Positions 7,871-16,141 of a DNA stretch of 24,232 nucleotides are shown one piece after another. Under the pieces are notes generated by a model. That model worked only from the letters and a program-made list of their open reading frames with translations. It was not told the origin of the DNA and did not search any database. Both the position numbers and the translations under genes were made by a program. This DNA comes from UBA8437 sp003445035 (GTDB taxonomy: Bacteria > Planctomycetota > Planctomycetia > Planctomycetales > Planctomycetaceae). Positions within the stretch are counted from its first letter, which is position 1; each line of letters opens with the position of its first letter. The DNA lies in NCBI GenBank assembly GCA_937901285.1, contig CALCHI010000569.1, positions 1 through 24,232 of the forward strand, read 5' to 3'.

Positions 7871-9874
7871 CTACCGTGGGGCGTGATGGCGGAGTTCCCG
7901 GTCCTGGAACGTCACCTCGTGAAAGGCTTGTCCGTCCTTGTCCAGGAACCTGGCGTTGAGTGTTGCTGGTTTGGAATTGCTGCGGACCGTCATCAGGAGA
8001 AACGTGTTCGGCTTTCCGAAGTCATGCAGCAGGGCGGGGTGTGGTGCCTTGGCATTCTTGATCACGCCGGAGTGAATCGGAGATGTGATGAGTTCGGGGA
8101 TCCGGTATCCGGCGATCCTGGCGGTCCTGTGCCGCAACACTCGAGTCCGATGCACGTCGCCGCCGACCAGGATGACGCCACTGATTTTCTCCCGACCGAC
8201 AAATTCAAACAGGGCCTGTTGCTCGTGAGGATACGTTCCCCAGTGGTCCTGTTTGCCCGGCCGGACCCCTCCGTTCCAGATCATGCCACATGCCAGGACC
8301 TTGAACACGGCTTTCGAAGCCTTCAGTTCCCGGCGGAGCCATTGCCATTGTTGCTTGCCGAGCAGCGAGGGACGTTTCTTGTCGAACGGTGATGGTTCGG
8401 TGGCCGCGAAAAATCTTGTATCCAACAGAAAGACCTCAATTCCGTCGCGGCGGAATTTCGAATAGATGCCCTCTCGCCCGTCTCCGAACGACGGGTTTGG
8501 CCGATATTCCATGAACACGCGTCGCGAGTTCTGTTTGCCCTTCAGGTTTCCGTCCGTGTCGTTCCGACCGAAGTCGTGATCGTCCCAGGTCCCGTACAAC
8601 GAACGGTTGCGGAACAGTTTCCGGAAGTCGGCAACCTCTGAAAACTCGCGGTATCGCCGGCGTTGAATGGCCAGGTCGGTGGAATCGATATAGGGGGTGT
8701 CGCCCAACAGAACGACCGCGTGCGGATCAACGGTCCGCATCTGCCGCCAGACGGCCGACGACCCTTCGTCTTCCTTCGCGCACGACCCGAAGGCCAGGCG
8801 AACGGCCGCCGGCCGTTTCGAGCCTGTGGTCTCCAAAAAGTAGTCATCACCGGTAGCGAGACGTTTTTCCCCAAGCCGGATTTCGTAGTGATATCGGGTC
8901 CCTGGCTGAAGCGAACTCAATCGCCACAGGATGCAGCCGTCTCGTTTTGCGGTGGAATCGGCCGTGGCCGTCACCCGGTGACCATTTCCAGTGTGTGCTG
9001 AAAGCTGATACTGGCCAGGCTTCGAGGATCGGGCCCAGACCAGCGCTCTCCCGGCTGTGACATGACCGATGAACGGTCCGTGCGTGATCGGCGCTGATGG
9101 CCCGGTAATGCCCGCAAAAATGACCTTGCGTTGCGCCCGGCTGATCCCCACCAGGGCCCCCGTGTGGAGGTCCTTGGCGAATCCCTGTCCGGTGAAAGGG
9201 ACTGGCTGCTTGCCGATGTACTCGAGCACGTTTCCGGTTCGTGGCAGACGCAGTCGATAGACTTCGGGTGCGTCGTGGCCTGTGACCAGCAATTCCTGCC
9301 TGTACCACAGTCCGCCCGAGAGGCTGAACCGACCCAGTTGGCTGATGACCGCTTTCGGATACGTCCACCGGCGTTGTTCCTTCCAATCGTTGTCGAACTG
9401 GACGAAAAACGTCTCGGCATTCTTATCTCCGTATCGCGCGAAGTTGCACCACCAGTGATTTCCCTGACGCAGAACCCAGGTCAGGCTGCCGCCGAAATTT
9501 CCGAAGTCCCGGAACGTTGACAGTTTCATGGAGACGGGGTCCAGGACCTTGATTTCGCTTTTCTCGGGCGTCGTCGGGTAGTTCGAGTGGGCGCACAGCA
9601 GTCGGCCGTTCCACAGAAAACCGCTGTTGAGATGCTTGGCCTGGCCGGTGCTGGTGGCAATCCGTCGACCGGTCGCGCGGTCGTACTTGGCCACCTGTTT
9701 GCTTGCGATGGCGTACACGAATTGCCCATCGGCAGCCGCAGCCTGGATCGCTTCGGGGGCGGCAAGTTCTGCCGTCTTCGGCCAGGCGTCGTCCGCCGAG
9801 GCCGTGCGGAACCCGATGATCGGGACGAGAACGAAAAGACCGAGGAGCGTCATCCGGGGGCAATTGGCGGGCAT
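7871..9874 (-). CDS. PhoD-like alkaline phosphatase/phosphodiesterase with extra N-terminal propeller-like domain
   Basis: The protein has 667 residues from the ATG at 9874, which is followed by a signal peptide (cleavage near TASA-DD, about residue 27). An upstream in-frame TTG at 9955 would overlap the DUF1501 stop and add 27 residues; I prefer the ATG. Residues about 30-265 hold short repeats of the kind VYAIASKQVAKYDRATGR, suggestive of beta-propeller blades. A fibronectin-like region (about 265-355) follows, as is usual ahead of PhoD catalytic domains. The catalytic part shows FGSCAKEDEG (near 362), LLGDTPYID (near 390), WDDHDFGRND (near 428) and GGDVHRTR (near 571), matching PhoD metal ligands. 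Family knowledge: PhoD enzymes are exported Ca/Fe-dependent phosphodiesterases and phosphomonoesterases. It follows the DUF1501 gene by 73 bp. The phosphatase call is strong; the N-terminal fold is inferred. Confidence 0.85.
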   Translation of the reverse strand: MPANCPRMTLLGLFVLVPIIGFRTASADDAWPKTAELAAPEAIQAAAADGQFVYAIASKQVAKYDRATGRRIATSTGQAKHLNSGFLWNGRLLCAHSNYPTTPEKSEIKVLDPVSMKLSTFRDFGNFGGSLTWVLRQGNHWWCNFARYGDKNAETFFVQFDNDWKEQRRWTYPKAVISQLGRFSLSGGLWYRQELLVTGHDAPEVYRLRLPRTGNVLEYIGKQPVPFTGQGFAKDLHTGALVGISRAQRKVIFAGITGPSAPITHGPFIGHVTAGRALVWARSSKPGQYQLSAHTGNGHRVTATADSTAKRDGCILWRLSSLQPGTRYHYEIRLGEKRLATGDDYFLETTGSKRPAAVRLAFGSCAKEDEGSSAVWRQMRTVDPHAVVLLGDTPYIDSTDLAIQRRRYREFSEVADFRKLFRNRSLYGTWDDHDFGRNDTDGNLKGKQNSRRVFMEYRPNPSFGDGREGIYSKFRRDGIEVFLLDTRFFAATEPSPFDKKRPSLLGKQQWQWLRRELKASKAVFKVLACGMIWNGGVRPGKQDHWGTYPHEQQALFEFVGREKISGVILVGGDVHRTRVLRHRTARIAGYRIPELITSPIHSGVIKNAKAPHPALLHDFGKPNTFLLMTVRSNSKPATLNARFLDKDGQAFHEVTFQDRELRHHAPR

Positions 9875-9947
9875 TGTCGTGACGTCTTCCGGTAAAAGTA
9901 CTGCCTGGGATGTGAGGGCCAGGAGGACGACACCTGGCCGGCGTCCG

Positions 9948-11432
9948 TTACGCAATGATGTCGTGGACCACGTTTCCGTCCAAACCGTTCAACGCATCGG
10001 TCAGCCGAACCTGTTCGGTGCCGTGCTGGAAGGTCAACTGTTGGTGGTCGAGGCCGAGCAGGTGCAGGATCGTGGCGTGCAGGTCATGGAAATTGACCGG
10101 GTTCTCGATGGCGTGGTAGCCGTAGTCATCGGTTCGTCCGTACTTGATCCCCCCCTTGATGCCGCCTCCAGCCATCCAGAAAGTGAATCCCCAGGGGTGA
10201 TGGTCTCGACCCCCTCTCTTTGAGGTCACCTCGGCGCCCGGGCTGCGGCCGAACTCGCCGCCCCAGACGACCAGTGTCTCGTCGAGCAGGCCGCGGCGTT
10301 TCAGGTCAGTGATCAACCCGGCAATCGGCTTGTCGACTTCCAGTGCGTGTGAGGAGTGGTATCTGGCGAGTTCGTTGTGCTGGTCCCAGCCACTGTCGTT
10401 GGAGTTGGGTGCGTGGTACAGCTCGACGAACCGTACGCCCCGCTCGACCAGCCGGCGAGCCAGCAGGCACTGGCGGGCGTAGTTCTCCGTTTTGCCCGGC
10501 TGGTCGACTCCGTAGAGGTTCAGCGTCTCCCTGGTTTCGCCGGAAAAATCGAGCAGCGGAGGGGCAGCTGCCTGCATGCGGAAGGCGGTCTCGAACGAGG
10601 CGATGCGTCCTTCCAGTTCGGCGTCGGCGCCCGAGAGTTCCAGCTGCCGTCGGTTCATCCTGGCGACAAAGTCGAGCTGTTTTCGCTGCAGGTCAGGGGA
10701 CAGGTCGGGATTCTGCGTGTTGCGGAACGTCGCCTTGCGGAACGATGGCGGGGCGCTGATGGCGTTGCTGCGGCCGATGGGAACCATCTGGTACGCCGAT
10801 GGCAGGAAGGCCCCTCTCAGCAGCGTGACGTTGCCGAAGTTGTAGCAGGGGCAGATCGTGATGAAGCCGGGCAGGTTTTCGTTCTCACTCCCCAGGCCAT
10901 AAAGGACCCACGAACCGAGCGTTGGGCGGATCAGGCGATCCGAGCCGGTGTGCAACCGCATCTGTTCGGGGAAGTGGCTGGCACCGGCGGTTTGCATCGA
11001 GTTGATGAAACAGATGTCGTCCACGCACTGTCCGATGTGCGGGAAGAGATCACTGACCGCGATCCCGCTCTGGCCGCGTTTCCGGAAACGCCAGAACGGC
11101 TTGAGGATATTGCCGGTGCGGCCCTGGTTGCCGTCGACGTTGTCCAGTGGAATGGGCTTGTTGTCGTTTTGTTCGAGCAGCGGCTTGTGGTCGAACGTGT
11201 CGACATGGGACGGGCCGCCCTGCATGAAACAGAAGATCACCGACTTGGCCCGCGGTCTCAGTCGTGGCGGTTGCGCCGCCAGCGGATTGGCCTCATCGTC
11301 AACTTGGCCCGCACCCGCCCGTCGATTCCCGGCCAGCAGGGATGCGAGGGCGAGTTGGCCGAATCCGATGGAGGACCTCTGCAGCAATTCGCGGCGAGAG
11401 ATCGATCCGTCAAAAAGTGAAAGGGTGGTCAT
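9948..11432 (-). CDS. DUF1501 (sulfatase-like, alkaline-phosphatase superfamily) Tat-exported protein, copy 1
   Basis: The protein has 494 residues, the usual length for the family. A twin-arginine motif (ISRRELLQ, residues 11-18) is followed by a hydrophobic Ala/Leu stretch. Family landmarks are present: FCFMQGGPSHVDTFDHKP (67-84), VWGGEFGRSP (near 392), DHHPWGFTFW (near 410) and a C-terminal DLHATILHLLGLD. DUF1501 proteins belong to the sulfatase/alkaline-phosphatase-like superfamily and are unusually abundant in planctomycetes, where they are normally encoded next to a DUF1549/DUF1553 protein. That is the case here, with the partner 32 bp upstream. Its reaction is not established. It differs from the second DUF1501 protein of the window throughout the variable regions, so it is not a recent duplicate. 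Ribosome binding is weak (GAAAAG). Confidence 0.9.
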   Translation of the reverse strand: MTTLSLFDGSISRRELLQRSSIGFGQLALASLLAGNRRAGAGQVDDEANPLAAQPPRLRPRAKSVIFCFMQGGPSHVDTFDHKPLLEQNDNKPIPLDNVDGNQGRTGNILKPFWRFRKRGQSGIAVSDLFPHIGQCVDDICFINSMQTAGASHFPEQMRLHTGSDRLIRPTLGSWVLYGLGSENENLPGFITICPCYNFGNVTLLRGAFLPSAYQMVPIGRSNAISAPPSFRKATFRNTQNPDLSPDLQRKQLDFVARMNRRQLELSGADAELEGRIASFETAFRMQAAAPPLLDFSGETRETLNLYGVDQPGKTENYARQCLLARRLVERGVRFVELYHAPNSNDSGWDQHNELARYHSSHALEVDKPIAGLITDLKRRGLLDETLVVWGGEFGRSPGAEVTSKRGGRDHHPWGFTFWMAGGGIKGGIKYGRTDDYGYHAIENPVNFHDLHATILHLLGLDHQQLTFQHGTEQVRLTDALNGLDGNVVHDIIA

Positions 11433-11464
11433 GACTTTTCGGATTTCGGGTAGTTCCAGTCACA

Positions 11465-13408
11465 TCAATCCACGTACACGAATTCGTTCAGCATGAACAT
11501 TGCCTGGCAGAGGCTCTGCCAGGCAAAGGTGCGACGAACCTCGTCATCGGTCACGTTGGTCAACCCCTGATTCCAGGAGGTGATGAATTCGACTGCGGCC
11601 GTCACTTCATCGCTTCGAGCGGTTCGCCCCAGCGACTGCAGGTAGAGTCGTTGCACACGGGCTCGGTCGTCAAGGTGTTGACCGGTTAGCAGGTCCTCTG
11701 CGGAGTGACGGGCCTGGTCCAGGACAAACGGGCCGTTCATCAGCAACAGGGCCTGGGGGGCGTTGGTTGAGGCTTGTCGCTGACCGCTCGCCGCATCGCG
11801 TCCCGGGAAGTCGAATGCTTCCAGCAACTCGGCCATGTGCAACTCGGTTCGGATCACCGGCCGGTAGATCGATCGCTGCAGCATGTTGCCGAAATTGTTC
11901 ACCACAAGTTGCAGACGATTGTTCTTTTTCAGTTCCGCGCCATTACCCAGCCCGAGCTTTGCCAGCAGGCTGCCACCCATGGTGAGGTCGAGTTGTCCGC
12001 TGACGAACAACAGCGAGTCGCGTATCTCCTCCGCCTCCAGCCGTCGCCGGTTCTGCCGCCACAGCAGGTGATTCATGGGGTCCGTCGATCGGGGGTTCCG
12101 GGTCAGGGATTGCGGGGTGGCTGCGGCAATCGACGAGCTTTGCTGGTATGTGGCTGACAGAACGATCGTGCGATGCAGGGCCTTCAGGGACCATTCCTGG
12201 TCGACCAGGTGCAGGGCCAGCCAGTCGAGCAGTTGCTGATTGCTGGGACCGGTGACTGCGGACACGCCGAAATTGTCGGGGTCGGTGACGAGCCCGACGC
12301 CGAAGTGCCGCTGCCAGATGCGATTGGCAATCACCCGGGTGGTCAGGGGATGGTCTCGGCGAGTCAGCCACTTGGCCAATTCCAGCCGGCCGCTGTGCTT
12401 GTCATTGAGTTTCGGCTGGTTCCGGCCGGCCAGGATGACGGGGAATCTCCGCGACACCGTGTCACCCAGGGTCTTGGGGTCGCCCCGAAGATGGATTTTC
12501 AGGTTTTCGACCTTTCCCTCTTTGACCGAAAGCACCCGGATCTTGTCACCGCCGGGCAGCACCAGGTCGCGTTCAAATCGCTTGGACTCGGTGCTGGTGA
12601 AGATTCCGGCCAGGGCATAGAAGTCGCCGGTGGTCAGTGGCTCGAAAGGATGGTCGTGGCAACGTGAGCAGGAGATGTCCAAGCCGATCAGGGCCCGAGT
12701 GAGCATGCCGATCTGGTCGGCCGCAGCGTCGACCTTGTCGTTGAGGATGTATGGCCCCAGCAGCAGCGCGCCGGGGCCGGTCATCCGGTCGGCTTCGACC
12801 TCGGCGTCGCCGGCGGGCAGCAGGTCGCCGGCCACCAGTTCCTGGACGAAGCGGTCGAAGGGCTTGTCCTCGTTAAAGGCCCGGATCACGTAATCGCGAT
12901 ACCGGTACGCGTTGGCAAACGGGAAGTTGGCCGTGCCGCCCAGCGAGTCGGCGTAGCGGACGACGTCCAGCCAGTGCCGGGCCCACTGTTCGCCGTAGTG
13001 ATGTGAAGCGAGCAGCCGGTCGACCACCCTGGCAAACGCCTCGGGTGAGTCATCGGCCAGGAACGATTCGATGTCTCGTCGAGCGGGGGGGAGACCTGTC
13101 AGGCCGAACGTCACGCGGCGGAGCAGCGTGGCCCGGTCGGCCGGCGGGGCAGGGTGGAACCGGTGAGCGTCCAGCTTGGCGAGAATGAAATTGTCGATCG
13201 GCTGACGGGGCCACGACGTGTCCTTGACCGTCGGCAAGGGGACACGGGTCGGTGGCTGGAACGACCAGTGGGCTCTTTGTTCATCGGTGAAGACGGGATC
13301 CGTACTCGGGCCTGTCGGCTTCGCGTCGTCCCCGAACGCTTTCGGCAATACGCCGTCAGCGATCAATGACACTCCGGTGGCAAACAGCAACGCCAGCAGA
13401 ACTCTCAT
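11465..13408 (-). CDS. DUF1549/DUF1553 planctomycetal cytochrome-type protein lacking the PSCyt1 domain
   Basis: The protein has 647 residues. The ATG at 13408 has a good ribosome binding site (GGGGAG, 5 nt before) and is followed by a Sec-type signal peptide (residues about 1-26). DUF1549 spans about 68-270 and contains CSRCHDHPFEP (C247, C250, H251), a c-type haem-like CxxCH. DUF1553 spans about 355-620 (ELAKWLTRRDHPLTTRVIANRIW, then QASTNAPQALLLMNGPFV). Many family members begin with a PSCyt1 domain carrying a second CxxCH and a Met-Pro-Pro motif; both are absent here, which explains the short length compared with the 1122-residue paralogue in the same window. It is followed 32 bp later by a DUF1501 gene, the usual partner. 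A role in exported redox chemistry is assumed from the haem motif, without direct proof. Confidence 0.9.
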   Translation of the reverse strand: MRVLLALLFATGVSLIADGVLPKAFGDDAKPTGPSTDPVFTDEQRAHWSFQPPTRVPLPTVKDTSWPRQPIDNFILAKLDAHRFHPAPPADRATLLRRVTFGLTGLPPARRDIESFLADDSPEAFARVVDRLLASHHYGEQWARHWLDVVRYADSLGGTANFPFANAYRYRDYVIRAFNEDKPFDRFVQELVAGDLLPAGDAEVEADRMTGPGALLLGPYILNDKVDAAADQIGMLTRALIGLDISCSRCHDHPFEPLTTGDFYALAGIFTSTESKRFERDLVLPGGDKIRVLSVKEGKVENLKIHLRGDPKTLGDTVSRRFPVILAGRNQPKLNDKHSGRLELAKWLTRRDHPLTTRVIANRIWQRHFGVGLVTDPDNFGVSAVTGPSNQQLLDWLALHLVDQEWSLKALHRTIVLSATYQQSSSIAAATPQSLTRNPRSTDPMNHLLWRQNRRRLEAEEIRDSLLFVSGQLDLTMGGSLLAKLGLGNGAELKKNNRLQLVVNNFGNMLQRSIYRPVIRTELHMAELLEAFDFPGRDAASGQRQASTNAPQALLLMNGPFVLDQARHSAEDLLTGQHLDDRARVQRLYLQSLGRTARSDEVTAAVEFITSWNQGLTNVTDDEVRRTFAWQSLCQAMFMLNEFVYVD

Positions 13409-13570
13409 CGCATCTCCCCAGGGCCGTCCGCGGCGGTCCCAGTCTCCCTTTCCCAGCCTCGGCGTTCAACCCGTCGGATGTGAACTCGCTTCCGGTTTCG
13501 AATGCCCTGGAACAGCCGTGACCATGTCACGGCGCTCCGGGGGCGTCGACGAGTTGGCCCTCGACTCCGG
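13409..13570. promoter_or_regulatory. Intergenic region with palindrome, probable regulatory or terminator zone
   Basis: This 162-bp gap separates the hydrolase-like gene from the second DUF1549 gene. It is wide enough for a separate promoter. Its one clear structure is the palindrome at 13515-13533. I see no convincing -35/-10 pair. Confidence 0.35.
13515..13533. repeat. Perfect palindrome with 8-bp arms
   Basis: GCCGTGAC (13515-13522) and GTCACGGC (13526-13533) are exact reverse complements separated by CAT. It lies 37 bp past the hydrolase-like stop and 106 bp before the DUF1549 start. No T-tract follows on the minus strand, so an operator for a dimeric regulator is as likely as a transcription end signal. 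Confidence 0.5.
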
Positions 13571-16006
13571 CTACGGATTGCTTTGCCCCGGCTCGGCCGC
13601 CCAGAGTTCCACTTCTGCCAGCGTCAGTTTTTCACCGGGCTGTCGCTTGGCGAAGTGAATTCGCAGATGACGGCTGGACGGAACTCGAGGCAGGTCAACG
13701 ACCTTGTCGTAGACGTCACCCGGGTGGCCACGGTGACCGCCTGCCTTGGCCAGCGGTTTCCATGTCTTCCCGTCGCCACTGATCTCAAGTCTCATGTCCG
13801 GCAGGATGTCCCGGTGCCAGAGCTTGACCCGGGTCAGGACACGTGGCCGTTTCAGGTCAAAGGTGATTGCAACCGGCTGAGGGTTCGACCAACTGGCCAC
13901 CCAGTGGCTTTCCGGCAGTTTGAACCCGATGTAGGGGCGAGCGGATTCCTTTACGGCGTGGATGGCGCGACGGCGATCGGTGAGTCGTCCGGCCGAGAAC
14001 GGGATCGCGTCTGGGTTGAGGTTCTCGGGCAGCGAGTCCGGAGAGATGGAATAGCTGTACGTGCCCCCGGTCTCGATGTTCTGGTGGAAAAGCGGCACCT
14101 CCTCACGCCAGATGATCCGGTTATTTGTCAGGCAGACCCCCGGCTGGCGTGGCTCGTGCCATGCCAGGTTCTCGGGAAGCTTGAAGTTCCAGATGTCGAA
14201 GCCGGTCGGGGTCCCCATGCTCTTGACGAACGCCTGGAAGAACTCGCGCCACCGCTGATCAGCGACGTTCCGGGTCAAAAGGACGTTGGCACCGAACAAC
14301 ACCGCGCGACCCCGTCCCAGCTTGTGCGAGGTGATCGCCGGGGTTCCGTCATCGAGGGTTGCCAGCACTTCGACGTTCGGTCCGGGTTTCAGCGTGAATG
14401 CCGGCGAGTGAATGGGCAGTTCACCGGTCCATCCGAACTTTCGGACCCTGACCGCCTTGGCTCGTGACCGGTCACCCAGCGTGACGCCGAAGATTTCGGT
14501 CCGCAAAGCGGAGGTGTCGTTGCCGAGCAGGTCGGTCTCAAATGCCTCGGGGTCACCACAGACCAGGGTTCCACCGTCTTCGACAAACTGTCGCAGCCTG
14601 GAGGTGATCTGTTTTCTCTGGTACTTGGCGGCGGGAAGGTAGATGACGTCGAACCGATCACGGAGCTTCGACCACTTCAGCACCTGCGCACTGTCGATGA
14701 ACTTGAACCAGGACGTGGCGACGGGGCCAAGAAACGTGTAGCAGGCCTCGGTCGCTTGTCCATAAATGTCCGGGTTGTCGTGTGGGCGGCTGGCGATCGT
14801 GTCGTCGTTATGAAGTACGGCGGTCTTGTTGTAGTCGGGGAGTTTCAGCCTGGGCATTGTCCGGATGAACCGGGCGATGTTCATGACGGTGTGAAAGCGT
14901 CGGGGCGAGCTGAAATAGGAGGTCCGCAGATCCCCTTTTGTTTTCGAGATGTTCAACGTGTCGGGCAGGTAGATGTGGATGCCCGTGCCGCCGTTGCGGA
15001 AGATCTGGCTGACTTCTTCCAGCACCTCTGCGGGCCGAGAATGGGGGTAGTTGTAGTGTTCGAAGTGGGTGCAGGGCCAGAAGTCCTTGCCGGTCAGGTC
15101 GCTGACGAGCTTGCTGTGAAATCCCGCCGAAGCGCGCCAACGGGTTGATCCACCGGGGTAGCCCATCTGCAGCGTGAACAGGTCCGCGTACGGGGCCAGC
15201 AGGCTCCATTCGGTCGGATAAACACCGCCAGGTGAATCGAACGAGGTGACGACGAGATTCGGGTTCCTGCCTTTGACGAGTTTGTACAGCCTGCGTTGTC
15301 GATCTCGTAACCGGTCGGCCACGAAACGATACAGGGCGATCCAGCGGAACGGGTTAGGATCACGGTTCTTGATGCCTGCCGGGATTCCCCATTGGCCACC
15401 GCCGAACTGGTCGCGGACCTGGCGATCGAATTCATGAATGTAGGTGTGGCCGGCCGGCTGACGTTTGAGCATTGCCGACCGGTAAACGGCGACATCATCA
15501 TCTTCGTCGCCGGCAAATATTCCCCACATCAGGTTCGCGTCGGGATGATCCAGGAACCCGGTGACTCCCTGGAAGTAATGTTCGATCGAGTCCGGATGCA
15601 GGATGTGGAGGCGGTCTCCGTTGGGCAGTCGTTTTTGGCGAGGGCATTCGGGGATGGTCTGCAACTTGTGCTTTTTGGCCATCTCCAGGTCGTCGGTGCG
15701 GTTGGGGCCGCTGGCAATCAGCTTGAATCCGAGCTCTCCATGCAGGCGATACATTTCCTCGCTAACGAAGCGGACGCCCCAGCGGACCGCTGTGGCTCGG
15801 CCCACTGGTACGTCGAGCAGGTGCTGCCAGATCAGCCCACCCTGGCGGCGGAGGCCCGGCGGTTCACTGCTGAGCAGGGACCGGAACTGCGGATGCTCGA
15901 TCACCCACGAATGGAACGGCTCGCCGGCGATTCCGCGGTCGGACGACCAATTGCAGAGAGCCAGGACACAAACGATGAACAGCGGCGAGGGTCGTTCGAT
16001 CTTCAT
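13571..16006 (-). CDS. Secreted beta-galactosidase-like (GH42-type trimerisation fold) protein with C-terminal F5/8 type C domain
   Basis: The protein has 811 residues with a signal peptide (about 1-28). Residues about 30-400 look like a TIM-barrel hydrolase fold: strands ending in acidic residues (FAGDEDDD near 170, VVTSFDSPGG, LFTLQMGYPGG, THFEHYNYP). Residues about 420-610 contain a glutamine-amidotransferase-like domain typical of GH42 beta-galactosidases (FDVIYLPAAKYQ, FVEDGGTLVCGDPEAFETD near 487, LGRGRAVLFGANV). The last 130 residues (LPESHWVASWSNPQPVAITFDL to LAEVELWA) read as an F5/8 type C (CBM32-like) sugar-binding domain. The exact glycoside hydrolase family and catalytic pair cannot be settled by eye; it may be non-catalytic. 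It lies between two DUF1549/DUF1501 pairs, which suggests polysaccharide processing at the cell surface or periplasm. A direct repeat stands just upstream of its start. Confidence 0.65.
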   Translation of the reverse strand: MKIERPSPLFIVCVLALCNWSSDRGIAGEPFHSWVIEHPQFRSLLSSEPPGLRRQGGLIWQHLLDVPVGRATAVRWGVRFVSEEMYRLHGELGFKLIASGPNRTDDLEMAKKHKLQTIPECPRQKRLPNGDRLHILHPDSIEHYFQGVTGFLDHPDANLMWGIFAGDEDDDVAVYRSAMLKRQPAGHTYIHEFDRQVRDQFGGGQWGIPAGIKNRDPNPFRWIALYRFVADRLRDRQRRLYKLVKGRNPNLVVTSFDSPGGVYPTEWSLLAPYADLFTLQMGYPGGSTRWRASAGFHSKLVSDLTGKDFWPCTHFEHYNYPHSRPAEVLEEVSQIFRNGGTGIHIYLPDTLNISKTKGDLRTSYFSSPRRFHTVMNIARFIRTMPRLKLPDYNKTAVLHNDDTIASRPHDNPDIYGQATEACYTFLGPVATSWFKFIDSAQVLKWSKLRDRFDVIYLPAAKYQRKQITSRLRQFVEDGGTLVCGDPEAFETDLLGNDTSALRTEIFGVTLGDRSRAKAVRVRKFGWTGELPIHSPAFTLKPGPNVEVLATLDDGTPAITSHKLGRGRAVLFGANVLLTRNVADQRWREFFQAFVKSMGTPTGFDIWNFKLPENLAWHEPRQPGVCLTNNRIIWREEVPLFHQNIETGGTYSYSISPDSLPENLNPDAIPFSAGRLTDRRRAIHAVKESARPYIGFKLPESHWVASWSNPQPVAITFDLKRPRVLTRVKLWHRDILPDMRLEISGDGKTWKPLAKAGGHRGHPGDVYDKVVDLPRVPSSRHLRIHFAKRQPGEKLTLAEVELWAAEPGQSNP

Positions 16007-16015
16007 GCACCGAAG

Positions 16016-16066
16016 ACTGTAACGGTTCCCGGTGTCAGTGTCCTACTGTGGTGGTTCCCGGTGTCA
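16016..16066. repeat. Two copies of a 22-bp direct repeat upstream of the hydrolase-like gene
   Basis: Each copy is ACTGT, three variable bases, then GGTTCCCGGTGTCA. Copy 1 is at 16016-16037, copy 2 at 16045-16066, so the period is 29 bp and 19 of 22 bases are identical. The copies lie 10 and 39 bp before the ATG at 16006 (minus strand). They may be tandem operator sites, part of a structured leader, or a small dispersed repeat; I found no third copy in the window. Confidence 0.6.
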
Positions 16067-16141
16067 CAGACCGGGCTGGGACGAGATCACAACCGGTATG
16101 CGTTCACCAGCCTGCTGGCTGGCGGGGCAAGGCCCGGCACT

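Noticed and set aside
9875..9955. N-terminal extension of the PhoD-like protein from TTG at 9955
   Set aside because: It would precede the signal peptide by 27 residues and overlap the DUF1501 stop; the ATG at 9874 gives a normal signal peptide.
10356..11420. 354-codon plus-strand frame
   Set aside because: Fully antisense to the DUF1501 gene with no motif of its own.
16024..16066. The two GGTTCCCGGTGTCA copies as a CRISPR array
   Set aside because: Only two copies with a 15-bp gap between the cores, no spacer-like unique segments of 30 bp or more, and no cas genes nearby.
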